Shown here in pieces: positions 1 to 5,855 of a stretch of 5,855 nucleotides of DNA. The stretch covers positions 1 through 5,855 of the forward strand of contig JAYSRU010000054.1 in assembly GCA_043720875.1 (NCBI GenBank), read 5' to 3'. The position numbers and the translations under genes were made by a program. Each line of letters starts with the position of its first letter. Positions within the stretch are counted from its first letter, which is position 1. A model generated the notes under the pieces. The model did not search any database, was not told where the DNA came from, and worked only from the letters and a program-made list of their open reading frames with translations. Origin of the DNA: JAYSRU01 sp043720875. GTDB taxonomy: Bacteria > Bacteroidota > Bacteroidia > Flavobacteriales_D > Crocinitomicaceae.

Positions 1-1
1 T

Positions 2-1585
2 TCAGGAAATGCTAACTCACCTCGAGAAGATGACTTATTATCGCAACTCACCAATATGTTAGTGAGTAATAGTTTTTATGAGTTACCTTGTGAATCCGGT
101 ATCATGTTTAATCAGAAAATTAGTATTTCAACTTTTGACTTCAATGACATTGAGACAGCAATAAATGAAGGATACAGCATGGGATTGCGATATGCCGACT
201 CAATAAAAACGGTTATTTCTCGAAGAGAAAACATAGACTCACTTGCAAAAAGAAGAATTGAATTTAGGTCGAAAATAAAACCCTTAAAAATTAGCGAAGT
301 GGCTGCAGTTTATACTGATAATAAGCGATCAGAATATGTTGAAAAATCAATAATAAACTCAAGAAAAGAAGCATCCATTACGTTTAAAACATTGGAAAAA
401 CGATATTATAGAACCTATTCATCCAAACATATTGAAAGTATTTTCCCTAAACTCGAACTAAAGGCGGACAGTACTTATAAGGTTAAGCTAGTCGTACAAA
501 AATTTAAAAACTTTCAACTAGACGTTGGTGGCCACTTCTCGTCTCGATCAGTTAATACTGGATTTGTTGGATTGCGTTATACATACGTTAAGCGAAATGC
601 CTATACACTTTTAGGTAATTCCTATTTTGGTAGATTTTATGCCTCAGCACGTGCTCAGTTTAATTTCGAGCCAGCATCAAAGCATCCTTTTAAAATAAGT
701 AGTTATTTCCAACTTAATCGGTGGGATTTCTTTAGAAATTTCAATACTTTCTTTGAAGAAGTTAAACCTTCCTTTCTGGTGCAAAATGAAACAGCTGCAG
801 CCGTGAACATTACCATACCTATTGCCCACACGGCAAAACTTAAAGCTGAATTTAAGCTATTTGAATTACTTGATGAGTATTACCAAACAAAAGAATTTAC
901 ACTGATTGATACAACAGATCGTACAAAACTAAATGGAAATTCAATTGGTTTTACCCTTACTCAAAATTCCCTCAATCGAAAACAATGGGCAAAAACAGGT
1001 CAATTACTGATTTTGAAATCCAGATTAATAAGTGGAATCGAAAACAGTAGATCTGGAAGTACAGCTTTGATACCTTACAACTTTAGACGTGTCCACCAAT
1101 GGATCGCGGTTAATATTGAATACCAACGGTATTTTATCAATAGTCCTGTTTTTCATGTAGGAGTGCACGGTTTAGGTGTTTTTAACTCACAAGCGTTGTT
1201 TGCAAACTACACCGCTACGCTACTTGCAATGACTGCATTTGAACCGCTTCCAGATATGAACACCTATTTTCTTGAAGAATTTAGAGCACCTCAACACGTT
1301 GGTGGCGGATTAAACCTAGTATTCAGTCTGCGTAAAAATTTAGATATCCGAATTGACTCATACGTTTACCAACCGTTTAAAAAATTAGAGAAAAAGAACG
1401 ATGGAACATTTGGTTATAGTAAGCCATTTAAAGGCGAAAGTTTTTTAGGTGCCGCTACAGCAATTTACAATAGCCCATTCGGACCAATTAGATTCACGTT
1501 GAATTATTTCCCACAACAGGTTAGGCCATTTAATTTTCAATTTAGCTACGGATACACTTTGTTTAACGAAAGGGCTATACGCTAG
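2..1585 (+). CDS. Patatin-like phospholipase, C-terminal part (POTRA-like segment plus outer-membrane beta-barrel), 5' partial
   Basis: The reading frame is open to the left edge: 18 in-frame codons precede the first ATG at 56, so that ATG is internal and the true start lies outside the window. The visible part is 527 residues. The first ~90 residues look like the end of a patatin domain (FDFNDIETAINEGYSMGL resembles its last helix). A POTRA-like segment follows at about residues 94-168, then a long stretch of alternating hydrophobic/polar strands rich in Phe and Tyr to the end, typical of an outer-membrane barrel. The ending, with SPFGPIRFTLNYF and FQFSYGYTLFNERAIR, matches what I know of Bacteroidetes patatin/BamA-like fusions. 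In that family the N-terminal patatin domain is a Ser-Asp lipid acyl hydrolase (GxSxG), and the barrel anchors or exports it as in PlpD-type (type Vd) proteins. The catalytic half is outside the window, so enzyme activity cannot be judged. No terminator is evident after the stop. Confidence 0.8.
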   Translation, partial: SGNANSPREDDLLSQLTNMLVSNSFYELPCESGIMFNQKISISTFDFNDIETAINEGYSMGLRYADSIKTVISRRENIDSLAKRRIEFRSKIKPLKISEVAAVYTDNKRSEYVEKSIINSRKEASITFKTLEKRYYRTYSSKHIESIFPKLELKADSTYKVKLVVQKFKNFQLDVGGHFSSRSVNTGFVGLRYTYVKRNAYTLLGNSYFGRFYASARAQFNFEPASKHPFKISSYFQLNRWDFFRNFNTFFEEVKPSFLVQNETAAAVNITIPIAHTAKLKAEFKLFELLDEYYQTKEFTLIDTTDRTKLNGNSIGFTLTQNSLNRKQWAKTGQLLILKSRLISGIENSRSGSTALIPYNFRRVHQWIAVNIEYQRYFINSPVFHVGVHGLGVFNSQALFANYTATLLAMTAFEPLPDMNTYFLEEFRAPQHVGGGLNLVFSLRKNLDIRIDSYVYQPFKKLEKKNDGTFGYSKPFKGESFLGAATAIYNSPFGPIRFTLNYFPQQVRPFNFQFSYGYTLFNERAIR

Positions 1586-1690
1586 TAAAAGCAACAAAAG
1601 GTTAACGAATTGCTAAATTTTACTAAAACTGAACACAAATAGAGGTTTAGTTCTACTTTTTACTTAATATCGTATAAAATAATCCCAACT

Positions 1691-3286
1691 ATGTATAAAT
1701 TACTCCCTCTCCTGCTTTCAGCATTACCTTCTATAGTTCAAGCTCAATATTCTGATACATCTAAAATTGCAACAACTCAAAAATTCAACGAGGTATTAAC
1801 TTTTATCGATAAATTGTACGTTGACAAGGTTGATGCAAAAGAATTAACCGAGGCAGCAATAGTTGCTATGCTGGAAAAACTCGATCCACATTCTACGTAT
1901 ATTTCAAAAGATGATGTGGATGATGCGAATGAAAAAATTAACGGGAGTTTTGTAGGTATTGGTATTCGCTATCAAATGTTCAAAGACACCCTAAACGTCT
2001 TAGCTACAATACCAGGTGGACCTTCTGCAAAGTCAGGAATTTTACCTGGCGACAAAATTCTATTGGTGAATGGCGAATCTATTGCAGGAATTGGAATTAA
2101 AACGCTTGGCGTTCGTGAAAGATTAATGGGAGATCCTGGAACGAAAGTGAAAGTACAGATCCTAAGAAAAAAACAAAAAACTTTGTTAGATTTTAACCTA
2201 ACCAGAGAAAAAATACCTGTTCATTCCGTAGAATGTCACTACATGCTAACCAATAAAATAGGCTACGTTAAACTGAATACATTTTCACGTCAAAGCAAAG
2301 ATGAAGTGAGACAAGCGATAAAGAATTTGCAACAAATGGGTATGGAATCACTAGTTTTTGATCTTCAAGACAATGGTGGCGGATTACTTTCAACTGCACG
2401 AGAACTGGGGGATGAATTTCTATCTGGAAAAAAATTAATCGTTTATTCGGAAGGAAAAGCACAGCCTAGACAAGACATGAACGCTGGGGATAAAGGAACA
2501 TTTGAACATGGTCGCCTTGTTATTTTAATTGATGAAAATTCTGCCTCTGCGTCAGAGATATTATCTGGGGCTATACAAGATTGGGATAGAGGTGTTTTAA
2601 TCGGAAGAAGATCATACGGCAAAGGATTAGTACAACGACCTATCAATTTAACTGATGGATCGCAACTGAGATTAACCATTGCCCGTTACTATACTCCTTC
2701 AGGAAGATTTATTCAGAAACCCTATGAAGATAAAGATGCTTATAAAAACGATTATAAACTACGTTATGAAAGTGGTGAATTAAGTTCCGCAGACAGCGTT
2801 AAATTTCCAGATTCTCTCAAATTCAAGACCTTGATTACCAAACGAACAGTTTATGGTGGCGGTGGAATAATGCCAGATATTTTTGTACCCATTGATACTT
2901 CAAAAATAACTCCTTCTCTTCGTGCATTACTTCGTACTGGTTTTTTCAATGACTTCGCCTTAACCTTTGTGAATGAAAACCGCGACGATCTTATGGTCAA
3001 ATATCCTACTTTCGAACAATTTAAAAACGGTTTTAAAGTAGACGATAGAATGGTCAAAGATTTTATCCAGTACGTTAAAAAAGAAGATAAAGAAATTGTG
3101 TTGGACGAAAAAGAGTTGAAAATGAGTGATGACAATATCAAACTTCGATTAATGGCCAACATAACTACCGACGTTTGGACAGGAGAAATGGCTTATCAAA
3201 TATTAAACAAAGAAAATCCTTCAATTCTTAAAGCAATTAAATTTATAGAATCTGGAGAATATGATAAAGTTAATATAGATAAATAG
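1691..3286 (+). CDS. S41 family carboxyl-terminal processing peptidase (CtpA/Prc-like)
   Basis: A 531-residue serine protease of family S41, predicted to be periplasmic. An N-terminal signal peptide (residues 1-18, cleavage likely after VQA) supports this ATG. A helical N-terminal region (about 25-80, with LDPHSTY at 65-70) is followed by a PDZ domain (about 86-170; GIGIRY, and SGILPGDKILLVNG at 115-128) that in this family recognises substrate C-termini. The catalytic core spans about 185-400: DLQDNGGGLL at 224-233, the SASASE motif at 284-289 and SYGKGLVQ at 308-315. By the 25-residue Ser-Lys spacing known for Prc and CtpB, the nucleophile is Ser286, the general base Lys311, and the third residue Gln315. 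All are present, so the enzyme should be active. The ~130-residue extension after the core is typical of Bacteroidetes members. The family trims or degrades envelope proteins from their C-termini; the substrate here is unknown. The DUF1573 gene starts 34 bases downstream, suggesting co-transcription. Confidence 0.95.
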   Translation: MYKLLPLLLSALPSIVQAQYSDTSKIATTQKFNEVLTFIDKLYVDKVDAKELTEAAIVAMLEKLDPHSTYISKDDVDDANEKINGSFVGIGIRYQMFKDTLNVLATIPGGPSAKSGILPGDKILLVNGESIAGIGIKTLGVRERLMGDPGTKVKVQILRKKQKTLLDFNLTREKIPVHSVECHYMLTNKIGYVKLNTFSRQSKDEVRQAIKNLQQMGMESLVFDLQDNGGGLLSTARELGDEFLSGKKLIVYSEGKAQPRQDMNAGDKGTFEHGRLVILIDENSASASEILSGAIQDWDRGVLIGRRSYGKGLVQRPINLTDGSQLRLTIARYYTPSGRFIQKPYEDKDAYKNDYKLRYESGELSSADSVKFPDSLKFKTLITKRTVYGGGGIMPDIFVPIDTSKITPSLRALLRTGFFNDFALTFVNENRDDLMVKYPTFEQFKNGFKVDDRMVKDFIQYVKKEDKEIVLDEKELKMSDDNIKLRLMANITTDVWTGEMAYQILNKENPSILKAIKFIESGEYDKVNIDK

Positions 3287-3320
3287 TTAATTTTACCCCC
3301 GTTACTCTAATTTGAATACA

Positions 3321-3845
3321 ATGAAAAAAATACACATCTTTTTAATCGCTTGCTCGACTTTAGCTTTAGTAGCTTGTTCTAATGGAGTTGATGGAACATT
3401 AAATCCTAGTTCGGATGAGACTGTAAGTCCTATTGCGGCCACTGACGGTAACGTTAAAGAGTTAGAGAAATCTGCAGCGCAATTCCGATTAGAAGAAGAG
3501 AAAAGACTTAAGGACGAATTGGCCAGCAGCACAACAATGGCGCTTGACAAATTGATTCATGATTATGGTAAAGTAAAAGAAGGCAGCCACAACACAACTA
3601 CTTTTAAAGTAACTAATACTGGTAAAAATCCATTAATCATATCCAATGTTTCGGCTTCTTGTGGGTGTACTACTCCAAAGAAACCAGAAGGTCCAATTGC
3701 TCCTGGCGCCAGTGATGTAATTGAAGTTGAATTTAGCCCTAAAGTTGGTCAAGGTCCAGACATTGAAAAAACGGTTACAATTACCGCAAACACGCAACCT
3801 GTTCTTACAGAAGTTAAGATCAAGGCAACAGCAATTAAACAATAA
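3321..3845 (+). CDS. DUF1573 domain-containing lipoprotein
   Basis: A 174-residue predicted lipoprotein. The ATG at 3321 is preferred over an in-frame TTG at 3312 because it gives a standard lipoprotein signal, MKKIHIFLIACSTLALVAC, with lipobox L16-V17-A18-C19 and lipidation at Cys19. A Ser/Asp-rich linker and a short charged helix (about 45-68, KELEK...LEEEKRLKDEL) lead into a DUF1573 domain at about 77-172. Its family hallmarks are visible: HDYGKVKEG, FKVTNTGKNPLIISNV, the SCGCT motif with Cys114 and Cys116, IAPGASDVIEVEF, and the closing beta-strands. The fold is an immunoglobulin-like beta-sandwich related to ASH/MSP-type domains. The family is abundant in Bacteroidota envelopes and has no agreed function. 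The close pair of cysteines is conserved in the family, but I cannot say whether it binds metal or is redox active. The gene sits between the S41 protease and Nfu genes with short gaps, probably in one transcript. Confidence 0.9.
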   Translation: MKKIHIFLIACSTLALVACSNGVDGTLNPSSDETVSPIAATDGNVKELEKSAAQFRLEEEKRLKDELASSTTMALDKLIHDYGKVKEGSHNTTTFKVTNTGKNPLIISNVSASCGCTTPKKPEGPIAPGASDVIEVEFSPKVGQGPDIEKTVTITANTQPVLTEVKIKATAIKQ

Positions 3846-3865
3846 AAAAGAAGAATAAAATCGAT

Positions 3866-4462
3866 ATGAACGTTCCAATTACCCTTTACGCAGAAATGAC
3901 ACCTAATCCAGCCACTATGAAGTTTGTGTCTAACAAATATTTATTAATAACTGGTGACAGTGTTGAATTTACGTCGTTAGCAGATGCGAAAGGATACTCT
4001 CCACTTGCAGAAGCTTTGTTTGGATTACCTTTTGTAAAAGGAGTTTTCATCGCCGCCAATTTCATTACCGTAACTAAAACAGAAAATTTAGGATGGGATT
4101 TCATCACCATGGAATTACGTGAATTTATTCGTTCATTTTTGGCTGAAGGAAAAGAAGTATTGATTCAAATGCCCGCTCCGAAAGCACCAAAAGCAGCCGA
4201 AAATGCGGAAGTAAAACATTTTGAGCCATCTGAATATGATGATGCAATACGCGACTTACTAGATGAATATGTTCGACCAGCTGTAGAAAATGATGGCGGA
4301 GCTATTGATTTTATTGGGTTTGACAAAGGAACCGTTACCGTTCAATTGAAAGGTGCATGTTCTGGTTGTCCTTCATCAACCGCTACACTTAAAGGAGGAA
4401 TTGAAAATCTATTGAAGCAATATTTACCAGAGGTTCAAGAAGTTGTAGCACTGGAGGAATAA
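3866..4462 (+). CDS. Nfu-type iron-sulfur cluster scaffold/carrier protein (NifU C-terminal domain)
   Basis: A 198-residue cytoplasmic protein with two domains. Residues about 5-95 match the Nfu N-terminal domain: it opens with AEMTPNPATMKFV, and LFGLPFVKGVFIAANFITVTK and the WDFI element at 77-80 are typical. After an Ala/Pro/Lys linker (about 102-118) comes the NifU-like C-terminal domain (about 122-195) with LLDEYVRPAVENDGGAIDF and the cluster-binding GACSGCPSS motif, Cys165 and Cys168. In the family two subunits share a [4Fe-4S] cluster through these CxxC pairs and pass it to target enzymes. Length and domain order match full-length Nfu proteins of Bacteroidota and mitochondrial NFU1, so nothing is missing. 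The start is the first ATG, 20 bases after the upstream stop, behind a purine-rich A/G leader. A strong terminator begins 31 bases after the stop, making this the likely last gene of its transcript. Confidence 0.95.
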   Translation: MNVPITLYAEMTPNPATMKFVSNKYLLITGDSVEFTSLADAKGYSPLAEALFGLPFVKGVFIAANFITVTKTENLGWDFITMELREFIRSFLAEGKEVLIQMPAPKAPKAAENAEVKHFEPSEYDDAIRDLLDEYVRPAVENDGGAIDFIGFDKGTVTVQLKGACSGCPSSTATLKGGIENLLKQYLPEVQEVVALEE

Positions 4463-4492
4463 ATTTATTACCTATTACATTAAAAAATACGT

Positions 4493-4521
4493 AAAACCGA
4501 AACTTTGTTTCGGTTTTTTTT
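4493..4521 (+). terminator. Rho-independent terminator after the Nfu gene
   Basis: The arms AAAACCGAAA (4493-4502) and TTTCGGTTTT (4508-4517) are perfectly complementary, and a further C-G pair (4503/4507) leaves a three-base TTT loop. The 3' arm runs into eight consecutive T (4514-4521). The polarity fits termination of plus-strand transcription from the S41-DUF1573-Nfu group. Confidence 0.9.
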
Positions 4522-4637
4522 ATGTTCAAAAACCTATAAATCAATAAATTAAACGAAAATGTTAAAAAAAATCACCCCTAATTTATGGAATAACAGTAAC
4601 GAATACATCTTATAAGAAACAATTAAAAATACATAAG
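4522..4637 (+). other. Non-coding leader upstream of the plug-domain gene
   Basis: Very AT-rich stretch between the Nfu terminator and the next start codon. Because a terminator lies just upstream, a promoter for the 4638 gene must be expected here. I looked for the Bacteroidetes pattern (TTG near -33, TAnnTTTG near -7) and found only imperfect matches such as TAATTTAT near 4579, so no promoter is called. The bases just before the ATG are A-rich with no Shine-Dalgarno motif, as is usual in this phylum. A 19-codon reading frame (4559-4615) lies within it and is not called as a gene. Confidence 0.45.
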
Positions 4638-5336
4638 ATGAAAACAATTATTACAAGCCTTAGTTTATTACTTGGGATGACGGCTTTAGGCCAAGGAAAC
4701 AGTGGAGACATTATCGGTAGAATTGTGGATGAAAAAGGTCTCCCAGTCGAAAATGTGAAAGTTTACATACAAGTTGGAGAGAGTTACATCAAGGCAAGAA
4801 CAGCAGAAGATGGAAAGTTTAAACTTTCTGCGGTTCCTAGCGGAACATTTGACCTAACCGCAGTATCGGAACTCAATGATACCACGCGTAGAGATGTAAG
4901 TGTGCCCTTAGACGGAATTGCTAATGTAAGAGACTGGAAAATTGGAGCAACTGTAATTGATGCAACTATTACTTATACAAAACCATTAATTAATATCAAC
5001 CCAGGAAACCCAATGACCATAGAAACCGAAGATATCGCAAGAAGTTCTGCCATAAGAAACCCTGGATTGTTAGTGGTGGCTTTTAACTCAGATATCAAAA
5101 TGAATGATGATGGAGATTTGATTATCCGAGGTTCTCGCGCTGGTGATGTAATTTACATGATTGACGGTGTTAAGATCGATAATATAGCTTCAATCCCTGG
5201 AGCAGCCGTAAAAGGTATGACGGTTTATTCTGGAGCAATACCCGCTAAATATGGAGATACGACTGGAGGAGTTGTTATAATGGAAACAAAGGGGTATTTT
5301 GACCTATACCGTGCTTGGAAAAGAGACCAAGATTAG
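4638..5336 (+). CDS. Secreted carboxypeptidase-regulatory-like + TonB-plug domain protein lacking a beta-barrel
   Basis: A 232-residue exported protein. A signal peptide (residues 1-18/19, MKTIITSLSLLLGMTALGQ, cleaved near the Gln) supports the ATG start. Residues about 23-105 form a carboxypeptidase D regulatory-like beta-sandwich (GDIIGRIVDEKGLPVENVKV, then EDGKFKLSAVPSGTFDLTA), the usual N-terminal extension of Bacteroidetes TonB-dependent receptors. Residues about 124-217 match a TonB receptor plug: LIIRGSRAGDVIYMIDGVKI at 161-180 and YSGAIPAKYGDTTGGVVIMETKG at 197-219. In a transporter a 600-800 residue barrel would follow. Here the protein ends with FDLYRAWKRDQD and a stop, and the 78 bases to the convergent gene hold only a hairpin, so this is not a frameshifted receptor. 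No clear N-terminal TonB box is seen. It is therefore a soluble periplasmic plug-like protein. It could act as an accessory subunit of an outer-membrane barrel, or as a gate like the Plug subunit seen on the SprA type 9 secretion translocon. That role is inference. Confidence 0.85.
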   Translation: MKTIITSLSLLLGMTALGQGNSGDIIGRIVDEKGLPVENVKVYIQVGESYIKARTAEDGKFKLSAVPSGTFDLTAVSELNDTTRRDVSVPLDGIANVRDWKIGATVIDATITYTKPLININPGNPMTIETEDIARSSAIRNPGLLVVAFNSDIKMNDDGDLIIRGSRAGDVIYMIDGVKIDNIASIPGAAVKGMTVYSGAIPAKYGDTTGGVVIMETKGYFDLYRAWKRDQD

Positions 5337-5353
5337 AACGTAAGGTATATAAA

Positions 5354-5395
5354 GCAAAATGAGCAATTCAATTAATCTTGAATTGCTCATTTTGC
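5354..5395. terminator. Perfect 18-bp inverted repeat, probable bidirectional terminator between convergent genes
   Basis: The arms at 5354-5371 (GCAAAATGAGCAATTCAA) and 5378-5395 (TTGAATTGCTCATTTTGC) are exact reverse complements around a six-base TTAATC loop. The outer part of the stem has an A-tract on the left and a T-tract on the right, so on either strand the 3' arm ends in TTTT. It lies 17 bases after the plug-gene stop and 19 bases beyond the stop of the minus-strand histidine ammonia-lyase gene, where a terminator shared by both is expected. The T-run is short and interrupted by GC. Confidence 0.8.
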
Positions 5396-5414
5396 GTTGC
5401 AGTACTATATTGAA

Positions 5415-5855
5415 TTATTTGCCTTTCAAAAACTCAATACTCTTATGTAAATAAGGACTTAAGTAAGTATCTTCAGTTAAATGCGGAACGACTTTTCGGA
5501 AATCCGTTATGTAATTTTCAATGATGCTGCTAGATTTCTTTGGTCGTCTAAACTCAATTGCTTGACAAGCGGTAAACATCTCCAAACCTGCAATCTTGTA
5601 ACAATTTTCTACCACTCTAAATAATTTCGTTGCTGCATTAGCACCCATACTAACATGGTCTTCTTGACCATTGCTTGAATCTATACTATCTATACTTGCC
5701 GGCGTACACAATTGTTTATTTTGACTCACCACAGATGCCGCTGTGTATTGCACAATCATACATCCAGAATTAATACCGGGATTGCTCACCAAAAATGCTG
5801 GTAAATCTCGTGTTCCAGAAACCAACTTATAAATACGTCGTTCTGATATTGAGCC
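5415..5855 (-). CDS. hutH: Histidine ammonia-lyase, C-terminal part (5' end beyond the window)
   Basis: The minus-strand frame is open to the right edge of the window. Ten in-frame codons (GSISERRIYK) precede a TTG at 5825 that would otherwise look like a start, and these residues match a conserved element of the family. The gene is therefore cut by the window edge rather than short. The visible 146 residues are the last quarter to third of a protein usually near 500 residues. Hallmarks are SERR near residues 4-7, NPGINSGCMIVQYTAA at 25-40, the PASIDSI element at 52-58, and GQEDHVSMG at 63-71, whose Glu65 corresponds to the active-site Glu of known enzymes (Glu414 in Pseudomonas putida, from memory). 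The enzyme converts L-histidine to trans-urocanate and ammonia in the cytosol, the first step of the Hut pathway, using an MIO cofactor formed from an Ala-Ser-Gly that is outside this window. Another MIO-type amino-acid ammonia-lyase is possible but less likely given these motifs. No other hut gene is visible. Confidence 0.9.
   Translation of the reverse strand, partial: GSISERRIYKLVSGTRDLPAFLVSNPGINSGCMIVQYTAASVVSQNKQLCTPASIDSIDSSNGQEDHVSMGANAATKLFRVVENCYKIAGLEMFTACQAIEFRRPKKSSSIIENYITDFRKVVPHLTEDTYLSPYLHKSIEFLKGK

Noticed and set aside
56..58. ATG at 56 as the start of the patatin/barrel protein
   Set aside because: The frame is open upstream to the window edge, and the residues after this ATG belong to the middle of a known long architecture, so this is an internal methionine.
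1583..1625. Inverted repeat TAGTAAAA (1583-1590) / TTTTACTA (1618-1625), with GCAA/TTGC inside, after the patatin gene
   Set aside because: The arms are AT-rich, separated by a long loop with a bulge, and not followed by a T-run; too weak to call a terminator in DNA of this composition.
1654..1661. TACTTTTT as a possible -7 box (TAnnTTTG) before the S41 gene
   Set aside because: It lacks the final G and has no TTG element at suitable spacing upstream; such strings are common in AT-rich intergenic DNA.
2268..3162. Minus-strand open frames inside the S41 gene, and similar ones inside the DUF1573 and Nfu genes
   Set aside because: They lie entirely within well-supported genes, encode no recognisable domain, and have low-complexity composition expected from antisense reading.
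3312..3320. TTG at 3312 as the start of the DUF1573 lipoprotein
   Set aside because: The ATG nine bases downstream gives a canonical MKK-type lipoprotein signal peptide, and ATG starts are strongly preferred.
5337..5414. A frameshifted remnant of a TonB-receptor barrel after the plug-domain gene
   Set aside because: Only 78 bases separate it from the convergent histidine ammonia-lyase gene, and they are largely taken up by a hairpin; there is no room for barrel sequence.
5823..5825. TTG at 5825 as the start of a short 136-residue minus-strand protein
   Set aside because: The upstream in-frame residues GSISERRIYK are conserved in histidine ammonia-lyases, so the gene runs off the window.

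Overview
The window looks like chromosomal DNA from a member of the Bacteroidota, most likely a flavobacterium-like lineage. The evidence is the AT-rich sequence, A-rich leaders with no clear Shine-Dalgarno sites, and the gene families: a patatin/outer-membrane-barrel protein, an S41 peptidase of the Bacteroidetes form, a DUF1573 lipoprotein, an N-domain Nfu protein, and a carboxypeptidase-regulatory plus TonB-plug protein. No genus can be assigned from the sequence alone.

Layout: five genes lie on the plus strand and one converges on them from the minus strand. At the left edge is the C-terminal part of a patatin-like phospholipase with a POTRA-like segment and an outer-membrane beta-barrel (2-1585, open at the 5' edge). 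After a 105-base gap come an S41 carboxyl-terminal processing protease with signal peptide (1691-3286), a DUF1573 lipoprotein (3321-3845) and a Nfu-type Fe-S scaffold protein (3866-4462). These three are separated by only 34 and 20 bases and are followed by a strong hairpin/T-run terminator (4493-4521), so they probably form one transcription unit. A 175-base gap holds that terminator and the leader of the next gene. That gene (4638-5336) encodes a secreted 232-residue protein with a carboxypeptidase-regulatory-like domain and a complete TonB-receptor plug domain but no beta-barrel. A perfect 18-bp hairpin (5354-5395) then separates it from the convergent C-terminal part of histidine ammonia-lyase (5415-5855, minus strand, cut by the window edge).

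Functionally, four of the six proteins belong to the cell envelope: outer-membrane barrel, periplasmic protease, lipoprotein and barrel-less plug. The other two are cytoplasmic housekeeping or catabolic proteins: Fe-S cluster delivery and histidine degradation. I see no mobile element, CRISPR array, RNA gene, phage gene or defence cassette. The region looks like ordinary core genome, and the barrel-less plug protein is the only feature that clearly deserves a second look.
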